Part shown: one piece after another, positions 19,432 through 28,867 of the stretch
How the letters are laid out: every line of letters begins with the position of its first letter
Position numbering within the stretch: the stretch's first letter is position 1
NCBI RefSeq assembly: GCF_004123845.1
Contig: NZ_NBDP01000007.1
Coordinates: 62,001-126,000 of the forward strand
DNA from: Allobosea sp. Tri-44
Lineage (GTDB): Bacteria; Pseudomonadota; Alphaproteobacteria; Rhizobiales; Beijerinckiaceae
Reading direction: 5' to 3'
Length of the DNA stretch: 64,000 nucleotides
Position numbers and translations under genes: made by a program
Notes under the pieces: generated by a model
Database searches by the model: none
Told to the model about the DNA's origin: nothing
The model's input: only the letters and a program-made list of their open reading frames with translations

Positions 19432-20772
19432 TCAGGCGAAGATCAGCTGATCACCGAGCTGGGCCGCGGTGAAGTTGGTGACGATGATGCCGCCAGAGCC
19501 GCCAAGCGCGGTTGTGCTGATGACGACGCTGCTGCCGCTATTGGTGAAGGTGAGCTGCCCGGCTCCGATGCCCTCGAAACGCAAATAGTCGAAATTGTTG
19601 GCGCTCTCGCCGAAGCCGTCGACGACGTCGAAGATCCCGGCCTCGAAATCCGCGGCAAGCGTCCAATACTGGTCATTGCCGGCGCCACCAGCGGAATAAT
19701 CCTTGCCGGCCCCGCCAATGAGCTGGTCAGAGCCCTCGCCGCCGAAGAGCTGGTCGGCACCGCCCTGGCCATAGAGCCAGTCATTACCGAGCTGGCCGTA
19801 CAGGTAATTGATGTTGCTGTCGCCGATCAGGTAGTCCTGCTGGGCCGATCCCGTCACGGCCTCGACGCCTAGCAGCGTATCGCCCTGGGCATCGCCGCCG
19901 ACGCCCATGCCGACATCGAGCCGCACCACGACGCCATTGATTGAGCCGTCATAGCGCGCGAAGTCGAAGCCGGACCCGCCGTCGAGCCAGTCGGCGCCGG
20001 CGCCGCCGTCGAGCTGGTCGCTATCGGCCGCGCCATCGAGATAATCCGTGCCTGCTCCGCCGAGCAGCGTGTCGGTGCCGGCGCCGCCCAGGAGCGTGTC
20101 ATTATCCGCACCGCCATCGAGCATGTCGCTGCCGCGCCCGCCATCGAGATAGTCGTTGCCGGCATTGCCGACGATGGTGTCGTCGCCATCGCCGCCATCA
20201 AGCACATCCGCGCCGGTGTCGGCATCGCCGATTTCCCCGAAAGTGCTGGCCTTGCTGCTCACTTCCGGCAGGTCCGAGATGCCGTTGTTGGTGTAGTTGA
20301 CCGTCTTGGCGTAGCCAGCCGGCACTGAAAACGTTCCGCCGCCGTAGATCGTGTCGTTGCCGGCGCCGCCGAAAATAGTGTCCGCCCCGGTCCCGCCTTG
20401 TAGAAAATCGTCTCCCAGCCCCCCGAAAATGGTATCATCGCCACCTTCGCCATTCACGTAGTCGAAGCCCGATTGACCAAATATCAGATCGTCTCCAATC
20501 CCGCCTAGAATGACGTCTGCCTCAACGGTCAAGCTTCCAACGATATCACCGTCACGTCCACTTGCAGAATTATCGCCGTAGACAACATCATTGCCGCCGA
20601 AAGCAATAATATAATCCTCTTGTGACCCGCCTTCGATATAGTCGATTTTCGCACTTGCAAAAATATAGTCATCGCCATCAAAGGCAAAGATATCCGTTGC
20701 TAAATTAGGGACGTCAAAAATTTCCGATCGTCCTGCAACGCCTTGATAGATTCTCTTGTTTGAAAACGACAT
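19432..20772 (-). CDS. RTX-type calcium-binding repeat protein
   Basis: 446 residues carrying many GGxGxDxUx nonapeptides (GGEGDDTIFGGLGDDFLQGGT style) in two blocks, about residues 45-150 and 190-375. These fold into Ca2+-binding beta-rolls outside the cell. There is no N-terminal signal peptide; a hydrophobic, acidic-poor C-terminus ending QLGDQLIFA suits type I secretion, but no ABC exporter is in the window. The gene starts 14 bases after the P450 stop, so the two form an operon, with the first autotransporter gene downstream. The ATG at 20772 follows AAGGATGG. The 5' end is AT-richer than its surroundings. Confidence 0.88.
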   Translation of the reverse strand: MSFSNKRIYQGVAGRSEIFDVPNLATDIFAFDGDDYIFASAKIDYIEGGSQEDYIIAFGGNDVVYGDNSASGRDGDIVGSLTVEADVILGGIGDDLIFGQSGFDYVNGEGGDDTIFGGLGDDFLQGGTGADTIFGGAGNDTIYGGGTFSVPAGYAKTVNYTNNGISDLPEVSSKASTFGEIGDADTGADVLDGGDGDDTIVGNAGNDYLDGGRGSDMLDGGADNDTLLGGAGTDTLLGGAGTDYLDGAADSDQLDGGAGADWLDGGSGFDFARYDGSINGVVVRLDVGMGVGGDAQGDTLLGVEAVTGSAQQDYLIGDSNINYLYGQLGNDWLYGQGGADQLFGGEGSDQLIGGAGKDYSAGGAGNDQYWTLAADFEAGIFDVVDGFGESANNFDYLRFEGIGAGQLTFTNSGSSVVISTTALGGSGGIIVTNFTAAQLGDQLIFA

Positions 20773-20786
20773 TAAACCATCCTTAT

Positions 20787-22442
20787 TTAGAATTTAAATG
20801 CCGTCGCGACATTACAACTTTCCGTTACGGGATCGCCTCGTTTCGCTAGGACTTTTGATCGGCCAGTAGTGACCGCTTTGGGTGGGATATCAGGGGGCGT
20901 TGAGAGCGGGACCAATCGTACCGGCACGGATGATGGCGTCACCGAAACCGTCGCAGAGAAGGTCACGGCGACGTCGTGCACTGGCACCAGTTCAAACTCC
21001 TGGATCACGGTACTCAGGAAGCGCGTTAACAGGTATTCGGCCTGGTGGCGCCCAATGCAGTGTCGCGCTCCCGCGCCGAACGGCATGGCGCTTGCGATTG
21101 ACGCGGCGGGTCGCTCACCGCCTGGTCCCGCAGCGAAACGGCAGGGATTGAATAGCCGCGCGTCCGCGAAGAATGCCTCGTTCAGGCCTACGGCGGTCTT
21201 CATCCACATCACATTCGTCTTGGCCGGGATGGTGATCCCCTCCACCTCCATCGAACGAGTCTCGGATACCTTCGAGCTGAACGGAACCGGCGGAAACAGG
21301 CGCATCGTTTCGTGGACGATGTTCAGCACGAAGTGATCCCCAGCGCTCTTGCCTGCGTCTCGTGCCTCGAGCACGCGGGCTCGGACCTCGTCCTGTACGT
21401 GCGGGTTTCGGGAAAGCAGGTAGAGCGCCTGGGCCATGGTGTAGCTCATGGCGTCGGTTCCTCCGGCAACGAGCGAGATCAACTCCTCGACGCATTCGTG
21501 GTGGCTCCAGGTCGCCGTGCTGCCTGGATCAAGCTTCAGCCTGACAAGTCTTTCCAGCACATCCGGCGGCTCGTCCCCTCCACCGCTCAAACGACTTTGC
21601 AGCCGTCGCTCCAGAACCGCCGCGAGATGTGCGAAGAGGTAGCGATATGCGGCTCTTGCCCGCCTTGCTCTGATCGGGAACAGCCATCGCACGAAGAAGG
21701 GATGAAACGCCCGGAAGCTGATCGCTTCCTCAAGCGCGCCGATCGCAGCCAGATATACGCCGAGGTCCGACCGCTGCTCCCACTCGTCTCCGCAGAGGAA
21801 TGAACCCAGGCTATTCGCGCTCCAGTGATGGAGGTCGGCCTTCAGGCTGCCATGCCGGGTCTGCCCGGATCGCCAGGTTCGGAGATAAAGCGCCGAGACT
21901 TCCTCCATACGGCCAGCACCTTGCTGCACGGCTTTTGGTGTAAACTGCGGGTTCATCTGTTGCCGATGGGCGGTATGCCTCTCGCCCCTCTTCAAGCCCA
22001 TCAAGCTTCGAGGCAGCACGGTGCTATCGGCGACCCGGTTTGAATCCATGCCCTTATGGCCAAGGTCCTTCGGCGCGACCGAAAGCGAGACAAACGGCGT
22101 GTTGCCCCACGCCATGTGGACCTTCACGACCGGGCCGTACGCCCGATGCAGCTCCACCAGCGCCCGATCACGAGCGCCATGATCGTGGAGGAGGAGAAAC
22201 TTAAGGCTCCCGACGAAGAACGACGGCTTCGGGCCGGGAATGTGGGCATATCGTCGAAACTCGAGGCATCGGAACGCCACACCCAGCGCCAAGAGGCCGA
22301 CCGGGGCCAGCGCCGCGAGGAGCCATGCTTCGGGGGAAGACAGCATCCGCGCAAACGCCAAGGTCGCCACGACAAGCACGATGGCGATGATGAAACCATA
22401 GAGGCATTCGTACAGTTTCAGGAGTGCCGCGGTGCTCTTCAT
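20787..22442 (-). CDS. Cytochrome P450 with N-terminal membrane anchor
   Basis: A 551-residue haem mono-oxygenase. The N-terminus has two hydrophobic segments (about residues 12-33 and 38-55), unusual for a bacterial P450 and resembling eukaryotic or CYP4-like membrane-bound forms. The I-helix AGGTDAM is near residue 328, the ExxR element HETMRLFPP near 379, and the haem ligand loop PFGAGARHCIG with Cys near 460. I chose the ATG at 22442 (GGAGA upstream); the frame is open further but that DNA is the promoter leader shared with the gene at 29402. No ferredoxin or reductase partner lies nearby. The substrate is unknown, perhaps a lipid or fatty acid. Confidence 0.9.
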   Translation of the reverse strand: MKSTAALLKLYECLYGFIIAIVLVVATLAFARMLSSPEAWLLAALAPVGLLALGVAFRCLEFRRYAHIPGPKPSFFVGSLKFLLLHDHGARDRALVELHRAYGPVVKVHMAWGNTPFVSLSVAPKDLGHKGMDSNRVADSTVLPRSLMGLKRGERHTAHRQQMNPQFTPKAVQQGAGRMEEVSALYLRTWRSGQTRHGSLKADLHHWSANSLGSFLCGDEWEQRSDLGVYLAAIGALEEAISFRAFHPFFVRWLFPIRARRARAAYRYLFAHLAAVLERRLQSRLSGGGDEPPDVLERLVRLKLDPGSTATWSHHECVEELISLVAGGTDAMSYTMAQALYLLSRNPHVQDEVRARVLEARDAGKSAGDHFVLNIVHETMRLFPPVPFSSKVSETRSMEVEGITIPAKTNVMWMKTAVGLNEAFFADARLFNPCRFAAGPGGERPAASIASAMPFGAGARHCIGRHQAEYLLTRFLSTVIQEFELVPVHDVAVTFSATVSVTPSSVPVRLVPLSTPPDIPPKAVTTGRSKVLAKRGDPVTESCNVATAFKF

Positions 22443-22562
22443 GACGAGGTCTCCGGCAGGGCGACACGACCCTTGCGCGGAACTACGCAGAGCGTGGCGG
22501 CACCCGTCCTGAAGCCCGAACGAAAAACATCCGAAATTAACCCGAAATTCAACGGGACCAGG
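22421..22562 (-). promoter_or_regulatory. Leader/promoter of the P450 gene, duplicated at 29381-29520, with 11-bp direct repeats
   Basis: About 140 bases, including the first codons of the P450 gene, closely match 29381-29520 upstream of a small secreted-protein gene. Within it CCGAAATT occurs at 22531-22538 and 22542-22549, 11 bases apart, the spacing at which OmpR/CadC-type winged-helix proteins bind as tandem dimers. The CadC-like regulator gene at 22758-24113 is immediately upstream. The rest of the 22443-22757 gap holds no gene I can support. Confidence 0.6.
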
Positions 22563-22757
22563 CTTGTCCTGGATAGTGTCTAGTCGCTGTCGCCGCCGTC
22601 CGGTGGCTCGATGCCCGCTTCTGCAGCCGCCCATAACAGGTGGATCGCCGCACAGTGATGGCGACACTCGAAGGCCGAGAGGTCTCGATGATGCAGGGCT
22701 GGAATCAGGCCGACGCCCGGACGCAAGCTGCAGACGGCCGCCCTGACAAAGGCTGCC

Positions 22758-24113
22758 CTAACGGCCGACCTCGACCCAGCCCATCCGGTGCAACGGGGCC
22801 AGCACCGCCGTCTCGAAACGGGCGCGATAGGCAGCCTCGTCCGACATGCCAAGCGCCCGCAGCGGACGCGCCAAAAGCGCCGGGTCCCGCTGCCGCAAAT
22901 TGGTATCAAGCGCCTGCGCCTCGGCCAGGCGACCGGCGGCATGCAGCGCAACCAGGCGATAAAAAAGCCGTTCCTCAGTCGGGAAATTGAGCGCGGTAGA
23001 CGTCAGAAAATCATCGGCTGCCTGGTCCGGCTGCCCCGTCATCAGCTTCGCCAAGCCTAGAAAGCCCCTCCAGCTTTCTGAGAACTGGTGAAGGGGGCTT
23101 TCCAGCAATGCGGCCCGCAGGGGCGGCTGGGCGGATTCGGCGTTGCCCAGCATCAGATGCATGATACCGACATTGGCACGGTCTGCGACTCGGCCGGGAT
23201 CTGCGCCGGCGCGCTCGTAGAAGGCCATCGCTTCGGCGAAGCGGCGGTGCTGCCGCAGGACGGCCGCCTGGGCCCCTAGCGAAATGGGCGCCTCAGGCTT
23301 TGCCGCCATCGCCAAGGCGGCAAAGCGCTCCGCCTCGCGCAAGTCCCGTTCCGGGTCCAGACTGGCACCGTTGGTGCGCAGATTCGTATGGACGAAGGCC
23401 GCCTCGGCCGCCGCTTCCGCCAGGCGCGGTTCGAGCGCGAGCGCGCGGAGGAAGAGCGGCAGGCTCACACGCAGGCGATCCCCATACGCCCCGCCGCCCT
23501 GCTGGGCGATGCGCCCTTCCGCCAGCAGTCGCTGCGCCTCGTCCCAGGAGGAGCGCTCCGCGGATGCAACAACGGACGGCGCTGCCGGAGCAGGCAGGCG
23601 GTTTGCGCTGATCCAGGCGGCGGCCGAAAACACGAGACCGAAGCCACCCACGACAAGGGCGGCCCAGGCCACGCGGCTGCGCGGTCGACCGCCAGAGGGC
23701 ATCGGTGCTTCCGAGCCGGCCGGCGTTGCGGCATTGGGGCCGGCACCGGGGGGGAGCAGCGCTGCCCGTTCGGCGCCTGGCGCAACGGGGCGCAACCTCG
23801 TCGCCAACACATAGCCCCGCCGTGCATAGGTCTGCAGCATGGCCGCCTGGCCTGTTCCCAGCGCGCGTCGGATTTCCGAAACGCATTGTGTCAGGCTGTC
23901 GTCCGAGACGGCAACATCGCCCCAGACAACGGTGAGCAAGGTGTCACGCGACACGATCTGGCCAGCATGGGCCAGCAGATGCGCGAGTACCGCCGTGGTC
24001 TTGGGGCGCAGCACCACCTCCCGCGCCTCAGCGGTCAGAACCCCACGCGTGAGGTCGAGGACGAAGCCATCGAAGGCGAGGAGGGTGCGCGGCGATTCCA
24101 GTAGGTCAGTCAT
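22758..24113 (-). CDS. CadC-like membrane-bound transcriptional regulator with TPR-rich periplasmic domain
   Basis: About 451 residues. The N-terminal OmpR-type winged helix covers roughly residues 10-105 (FDGFVLDLTRGVLT, LRPKTTAVLAHLLAHAGQ, DDSLTQCVSEIRRALG, RRGYVLA). A proline-rich linker leads to one membrane helix near residue 150-168 (VAWAALVVGGFGLVFSAAAW). The rest is TPR-like alpha repeats (ALEPRLAEAAAEAAF, RRFAEAMAFYERAGADPGR) outside the membrane. The architecture suggests one-component signalling across the membrane, as in CadC/ToxR. I chose the ATG at 24113; TTG 24122 is also possible. Its probable target is the P450 promoter just downstream. Confidence 0.85.
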   Translation of the reverse strand: MTDLLESPRTLLAFDGFVLDLTRGVLTAEAREVVLRPKTTAVLAHLLAHAGQIVSRDTLLTVVWGDVAVSDDSLTQCVSEIRRALGTGQAAMLQTYARRGYVLATRLRPVAPGAERAALLPPGAGPNAATPAGSEAPMPSGGRPRSRVAWAALVVGGFGLVFSAAAWISANRLPAPAAPSVVASAERSSWDEAQRLLAEGRIAQQGGGAYGDRLRVSLPLFLRALALEPRLAEAAAEAAFVHTNLRTNGASLDPERDLREAERFAALAMAAKPEAPISLGAQAAVLRQHRRFAEAMAFYERAGADPGRVADRANVGIMHLMLGNAESAQPPLRAALLESPLHQFSESWRGFLGLAKLMTGQPDQAADDFLTSTALNFPTEERLFYRLVALHAAGRLAEAQALDTNLRQRDPALLARPLRALGMSDEAAYRARFETAVLAPLHRMGWVEVGR

Positions 24114-24195
24114 GCCCACCAAAGCAATCGAGGCCTGCCCGTTTTCGAGCGAAGTGGATACCGATTCGCGTGAAGAAAGCGAGTCAAAACAAGGG

Positions 24196-24238
24196 CTAGG
24201 GCAATTGAACGATCCAGTTGGATCGAAAATTGCTCTAG
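24196..24238. repeat. Short palindromic repeat bounded by CTAG
   Basis: A 43-base inverted repeat: CTAG, then GCAATT and CGATCCA arms around a central GT, mirrored and ending in CTAG. The preceding 45 bases (from about 24150, with TTCGCGTGAAGAAAGCG) resemble a dispersed intergenic element common in this bacterial order. The 24114-24577 gap otherwise holds the AraC-gene promoter and nothing coding that I can support. Confidence 0.55.
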
Positions 24239-24500
24239 AGGTTCCTGTCCACGCGCGCCGCGTTTTACAACGCCTTCAAGACCCAAGCCCATCTGATCCG
24301 CCGCCCCACCTCCGTCCGTTCCGAGCCGAAGCCCATCGGAGGTGGGCGGTGGCCACCGCGGCCGCCTGACGAATGCGGCCGGGCAGGGGTCTTGCGGTCA
24401 CCATGTGCGAACCTGACAACACCCGCTTGCGATCGGATCAGCCTGCCACGTTATGGAGGTGTCGGATGCCAATTCTGACCGTTCTTGCGTCTTGGTCGCC

Positions 24501-24531
24501 AAATCTGTCCACGCATCACGAAATCTGTCTA
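24501..24531 (+). promoter_or_regulatory. 20-bp-spaced direct repeats upstream of the AraC gene
   Basis: AAATCTGTCCA at 24501-24511 and AAATCTGTCTA at 24521-24531, spaced by 20 bases, 47 bases before the AraC start. Tandem direct repeats about two helical turns apart are the usual target of AraC-family proteins. A related pair lies at 28837-28867. Confidence 0.55.
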
Positions 24532-24577
24532 TGCTGCGGATGCGAACGGCTGACGCGGCCGAGATGGAGACATATCG

Positions 24578-25621
24578 ATGGTCGTGCCTGCGATCGAGCC
24601 TGCGCTGCCGGCGATGTTCGATATTGTCCGGGCAAGGCATCCGGAGGATTTGGACGGCCGGTTGCGCGTCAACGAACGCGTCGCCAAATCGGACCGCATC
24701 TACACCTATCAACTCCAGAACCGCGCGCTTTGGAGCGCGAAGTTTGACAAGCCGATTTTTACGCTCGCGACCCGTGCCGCTGGCTCGATCCTGGCAAGTT
24801 ACGCCGACAGCAGCTTCGCAACGGATGTCTCCGTCGAAGGCGACGAAGGCGATCTTTTTTGCTTCACGACCATGCTATTCGGCCACATCACATTGGTCCA
24901 AAAGGGGAATTCAACGACGGCCATGGACGGTCGTGGCCTTGTCTGGAGGCCCGGCCCCGGCGGCCGGCTCCTGATCAGCGATGACAACGCGCGCACGAAT
25001 GTCTTCTTCAAGGTCGCCGATGTCGAGGATGCGCTGGAGCACATGCTCGATAAGCGCCTCCGACAGCCACTCGAATTCGAGCCCAATCTTGATTGGGGCA
25101 GCGGGCTTGCGGGCAGCCTGAAGCGCCAGCTTGATTTCGTGATGCACGAGTTTCAGCGACAGGACGGTGTGGCCAGCAACCCCGTCGCACTGGCGTCTTT
25201 GACGGACCTGCTGATCTCGCTGGTGCTTCGCGGCGTGCCACACAACTACGTCGATCAGTTGGACGAGGGAGCTTCCAGTGTAGTCCCGGCCTATATTCGC
25301 CGCGCGGAGGACTTCATGCGCGCAAATGGCGCGGAGCCGATCCGCATGCCGCAGGTCGCCGCCGCCGCTGGATGCAGTGTGCGAACGTTGGGCCATGTGT
25401 TCAAGCATTTCCGCGGCAATACGCCCCTTGGCGTGTTGCACTCCATCCGACTTGAGTTAGCGCGTGACGATCTGACTCTTGGCGCATCGGGAAGCTCAGT
25501 GGCTACGGTCGCGCGCCGCTACGGTTTCACCAATTCGTCCCGCTTCGCCACCGCCTTTCGCCGCCGTTTCGGCGAGACCCCATCTGAGGCCGCGCGACGC
25601 TCATCGCGCTCCTCCAGTTGA
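24578..25621 (+). CDS. AraC-family transcriptional regulator
   Basis: 347 residues. The N-terminal domain (about 1-230) resembles the cupin-like sensory domain of FeaR/AraC_binding_2 proteins. The C-terminal AraC/XylS DNA-binding domain has two helix-turn-helix motifs: MPQVAAAAGCSVRTLGHVFK and VATVARRYGFTNSSRFATAF, followed by FRRRFGETPSEARR-like residues. An ATG at 24578 starts the protein. It is read toward the convergent second autotransporter and probably controls that gene and itself, judged by shared direct repeats at 24501 and 28837. The effector is unknown. Confidence 0.9.
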   Translation: MVVPAIEPALPAMFDIVRARHPEDLDGRLRVNERVAKSDRIYTYQLQNRALWSAKFDKPIFTLATRAAGSILASYADSSFATDVSVEGDEGDLFCFTTMLFGHITLVQKGNSTTAMDGRGLVWRPGPGGRLLISDDNARTNVFFKVADVEDALEHMLDKRLRQPLEFEPNLDWGSGLAGSLKRQLDFVMHEFQRQDGVASNPVALASLTDLLISLVLRGVPHNYVDQLDEGASSVVPAYIRRAEDFMRANGAEPIRMPQVAAAAGCSVRTLGHVFKHFRGNTPLGVLHSIRLELARDDLTLGASGSSVATVARRYGFTNSSRFATAFRRRFGETPSEAARRSSRSSS

Positions 25622-25723
25622 GTGCTGCAAAGTCACGTTTAGGTCCAAAGCCCACTCGGCCAATGCGGCTGGCCTCTTGTCACCGTCGCTGAAATACCTC
25701 TGAGCGTCTGCCAATGGCCCGTC

Positions 25724-28720
25724 TCAGAAGCTGACCCTCAACTGCGCGTTTCCGCCGATGCGGTGGGTATTCCCGGAGAGTTCCGAATCGACGCGCATGC
25801 CGAGGCTGACGCTCTGGCTCAGCCTAATGTCGGCTCCCGCTGCGAGCAGGGCGGCGTTGCGGTCCGGCCGGGCGCCGGTGACCGCGAACCTGGCACCGGA
25901 CAGGCCGTTGAGCGCGGCGGCGAGGTCGGCGTCGCGCTGGTAGTAATGCGCCCAGGCGGCGCGGACGAAACCGGTGACGGGAGTGGCACCCGCCATCAGG
26001 TTGGCATCGAGTTGCACGCCGAGTTCGCTGCGGCTGGTGATGTCGGTGCGCCGCGCCAGCGTCAGCATGCCCGCGGTCGCGCCCATCCCGTCGCGCTCGA
26101 TTGCGGCCGGGCTGTTCGCGCGCACGGCCTGGAAGGCGGCGAGTGGCGAAAGCGTGAGGCCGCCCCAGCTTGCCACCGGCAGGCTCGCTTCGATCCGGCC
26201 GCTCCAGGCCTGCGTCGCGTAGGAGGCGGTCACTCCCGTGCGACCGAGCGCGGGAATGGCGCGGCTGGTGTCGGTGTCGAGCCTGGCATAGCCGAGCGCC
26301 GCGGCGAGGTTGGCGGCCCCGATCGTGGTGCGGCCATGGAGCCCGGCCTGGAACACATCGGCTTCGGCCTTGCCGAGCCCGCCCGAGAGCGAGGCGCGGG
26401 CCTGACCGCCCGCGACCGCGACGCCCGCGACGGTGTTACTGCCCAGCCGGATGTCGACACCCACAGCGAGATGGGCGTCGGAGAGGTTGCGGTGGGCGGA
26501 GCCCATGCTTCGGTCGCCGTCATTGCGTCCGGTCGAGCCGAAGGTCGCGCCCCAGAGCGAGAAGCGCGCCGGATCGAGGGTCGGGCGCCCCGGCGCGTCC
26601 TGTTTCAAGGGCAGGTCGGCGGTGAAGCCGGCCGCGCCGCCGGGGCCGTTCGGCGCACCCGAGAGCCGGCCGCTGCCTGAGCCATCGAGCATGGTGCCGA
26701 GGAAGCGGCCAGCCGCGCTGTTCGCCATGGCCGGTGCGGCCGTGTGGACCTCGCCCGACAGGCTGTTCACGGCCGCCGGGATCGCTGCCGCCGGCAGATT
26801 GTAGATCCCGAACAGGGCCGAGGGGTTCGCGCCGTTGGCCACCGCCGCATCGATGCCGGAAGCGACCGCAAACGCATTGGCCGGGCGGCCGACGCCGAGA
26901 CGCGGGCTGGGGGCCGGAGCCGGAGGCGTGACCGGCGGTTCGGTCGGCGGCGCGACCGGCGGCTCGGGGTCGACGATGGGGGCCAGCGGCTTCGGCGTCA
27001 GCGTCAACTGCACGTCGTTGCCGGTGTAGCTCACCGCGCTGGTGACGCCGTCGCCGAAGGAGCCAGTCGTGTCGACCGTGCCGAAGGTGCCACTGCGCCC
27101 GCCCGCTGCCGCGAGCAGCGTGTAAGGCATCGAGAACAGATAGGCGCCCCCCAGCGGCGCGATCCGCAGCGTGCCGCCCAGCGCGGCCGTGCCGCCGACG
27201 TTGATCCGGTCGGAGACGGCGCCCTGCACCTCGGCGAGGTAAAGCGAGCCCGCCCCCAGCACCAGGTTGCCGTTGACCGTCAGCGTGCCCGGCGAATTAC
27301 CCGGCGCCAGCGTGCCGTTGACCGTCAGCGACGGCACTTGCCCCGAGCCGCCCAACGTCGCGCCGGCCGCCACCGTCACGCCGGAAGACGAGGCGATCGA
27401 GCCGTTCACCACCAGCTTGCCGCCCATGACCGTCGTCGCGCCGGTATAGGTGTTGGCGCCCGCGAGCGTGAAGGCACCTGTACCGACCTTGGTCAGCGAA
27501 CCTGTGCCCGAGAGCACGCCCGCGAACGTCGTGCCGCCATTGTCCGAGCCGGTGCTCAGCGTCGCCGCGCCCAGCGTCACCGCGCCCGCGCCCGCAAGCG
27601 AACCGATCGCCTGGTTGAAGCCATTGAGAGCGAGCGTGGCGCCGGTCGCGACGGTCAGGGTCGAGTTCGGTGCAAGGCTGCCCGCAGCCCCAGCCAGCAA
27701 GGTGCCGGCATCGACCAAGGTCGCACCTGTATAAGTGTTGGCACCCGAGAGCGTGAATGTGCCGGTGCCGCTCTTGGTGACAGGGCCCGAGCCCGAGATG
27801 ACGCCGCTGATGATTCCATTTCCGGCGCCGTCGAGGCTGAGTGCATGGCCGCCCGTAGCAATCCCGCCGCTGAAGGTTGCGGTTGCATTCAGCACACGGA
27901 TCGCGCTGGAGCTGGTCAGCGAGACGTTGTTGCCGAGGGTGCGCGCCCCCGTGGTCGCCAATATGCCGCCATTCAGCGTGACCAGACCAGTGCCAAAGGC
28001 CGCGTTATTGGCCGCGATGATCGAGCCAGCAGTGATCGTCGTCCCGCCGGTATGGACATTGGCGCCTGACAGGGTCAACGCGCCGGTACCGACCTTGGTG
28101 AGGCTCACAGGAGTATCGATCCTGCCGGCATAGGTGGTGTCCGAGTTCAGGCTGCCAACCGACAGCGCACCGAAGCCTATGGTGCCAGTGCCTTCGATCG
28201 AACCGATCGACAGCGTGTTCGCGGATAAGTCCCCGCCCTGGCCGATGAATCGCGATCCCACAGCCGAGCTGGTGGGACCGGTAAAAACGACGAAGCTACC
28301 TACTGTCGCAATGAGCGTCGTCGCGCCGGTAACCGAGGTGCGGATCGCAATCGCCCCACCTGCTGCAGTGATCAGCGTCTGCTCGACGCTCGAATTATTG
28401 ATGACGGAGTCTATGACCAAAGAATGGTTCGGGGTCATCAACAGTGTGTAGGCGAGCGCGTTGCTGTTGAATTGGATAGTGTTGATCAAATTGTCGGTTG
28501 TGACAGTGACATTTCGCATTGCCGTGGGGCTGTTGGTGAACGTCGCCGTGCCCGTCGGCACCGCTCCGCCAGTCCAGTTGGAACCGAGGTTGAAGTCCCC
28601 CGTGGCGCCCAGCCAGTCGGCAGTCTGGGCCAGAGCTGGAGATCCGGCGGCAAAAGCCGTGACACTGACCCCGAGCAGCAGCGCGAGACGCGAAGAGATC
28701 GTCGTATTGCGGTAGAGCAT
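25724..28720 (-). CDS. Autotransporter with PATR repeats and beta-barrel (intact paralogue)
   Basis: A 998-residue type V secreted protein. The signal peptide ends SPALAQ near residue 32. The passenger contains autotransporter-associated strand repeats (LTLSGANVHTGGTTITAGSI; FTLSGANTYTGATLVDAGTL; FTLAGANTYTGATTVMGGKL). A Pro-rich linker (PEPPVAPPTEPPVTPPAPAP) leads to the C-terminal 12-stranded barrel of about 270 residues, ending in the outer-membrane signature QLRVSF. Its 3' two-fifths is nearly identical to the broken autotransporter at 13426-15100, showing a duplication. A surface adhesion or biofilm role is inferred from type only. Confidence 0.93.
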   Translation of the reverse strand: MLYRNTTISSRLALLLGVSVTAFAAGSPALAQTADWLGATGDFNLGSNWTGGAVPTGTATFTNSPTAMRNVTVTTDNLINTIQFNSNALAYTLLMTPNHSLVIDSVINNSSVEQTLITAAGGAIAIRTSVTGATTLIATVGSFVVFTGPTSSAVGSRFIGQGGDLSANTLSIGSIEGTGTIGFGALSVGSLNSDTTYAGRIDTPVSLTKVGTGALTLSGANVHTGGTTITAGSIIAANNAAFGTGLVTLNGGILATTGARTLGNNVSLTSSSAIRVLNATATFSGGIATGGHALSLDGAGNGIISGVISGSGPVTKSGTGTFTLSGANTYTGATLVDAGTLLAGAAGSLAPNSTLTVATGATLALNGFNQAIGSLAGAGAVTLGAATLSTGSDNGGTTFAGVLSGTGSLTKVGTGAFTLAGANTYTGATTVMGGKLVVNGSIASSSGVTVAAGATLGGSGQVPSLTVNGTLAPGNSPGTLTVNGNLVLGAGSLYLAEVQGAVSDRINVGGTAALGGTLRIAPLGGAYLFSMPYTLLAAAGGRSGTFGTVDTTGSFGDGVTSAVSYTGNDVQLTLTPKPLAPIVDPEPPVAPPTEPPVTPPAPAPSPRLGVGRPANAFAVASGIDAAVANGANPSALFGIYNLPAAAIPAAVNSLSGEVHTAAPAMANSAAGRFLGTMLDGSGSGRLSGAPNGPGGAAGFTADLPLKQDAPGRPTLDPARFSLWGATFGSTGRNDGDRSMGSAHRNLSDAHLAVGVDIRLGSNTVAGVAVAGGQARASLSGGLGKAEADVFQAGLHGRTTIGAANLAAALGYARLDTDTSRAIPALGRTGVTASYATQAWSGRIEASLPVASWGGLTLSPLAAFQAVRANSPAAIERDGMGATAGMLTLARRTDITSRSELGVQLDANLMAGATPVTGFVRAAWAHYYQRDADLAAALNGLSGARFAVTGARPDRNAALLAAGADIRLSQSVSLGMRVDSELSGNTHRIGGNAQLRVSF

Positions 28721-28836
28721 GCTCGGCGAAGGCCTTCATCTTCTGAATGGGATCACAGGATCGTTGTCGCGGCTGCAGTTTGCAGGTCGAGCAATGGAGA
28801 CGAAGACAAATCCAGAAGGACCCCGGTCTTGTCGCC

Positions 28837-28867
28837 GAATATGTCTAGCTGCTGCTGAATATGTCTA
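28837..28867. promoter_or_regulatory. 20-bp-spaced direct repeats upstream of the second autotransporter
   Basis: GAATATGTCTA occurs at 28837-28847 and 28857-28867, exactly 20 bases apart, about 117 bases upstream of the autotransporter start. The sequence and spacing match the pair before the AraC gene (shared AAT.TGTCTA). The 28721-29075 gap has no other feature I can support. Confidence 0.55.

Noticed and set aside
19600-20460. Short tandem DNA repeats
   Set aside because: They are codons of RTX calcium-binding nonapeptides, not a separate DNA element.
22580-22951. Minus-strand ORF of 123 residues overlapping the 3' end of the CadC-like gene
   Set aside because: Most of it is a shadow of the regulator gene and is Arg/Cys-rich; the unique tail is too short to support.
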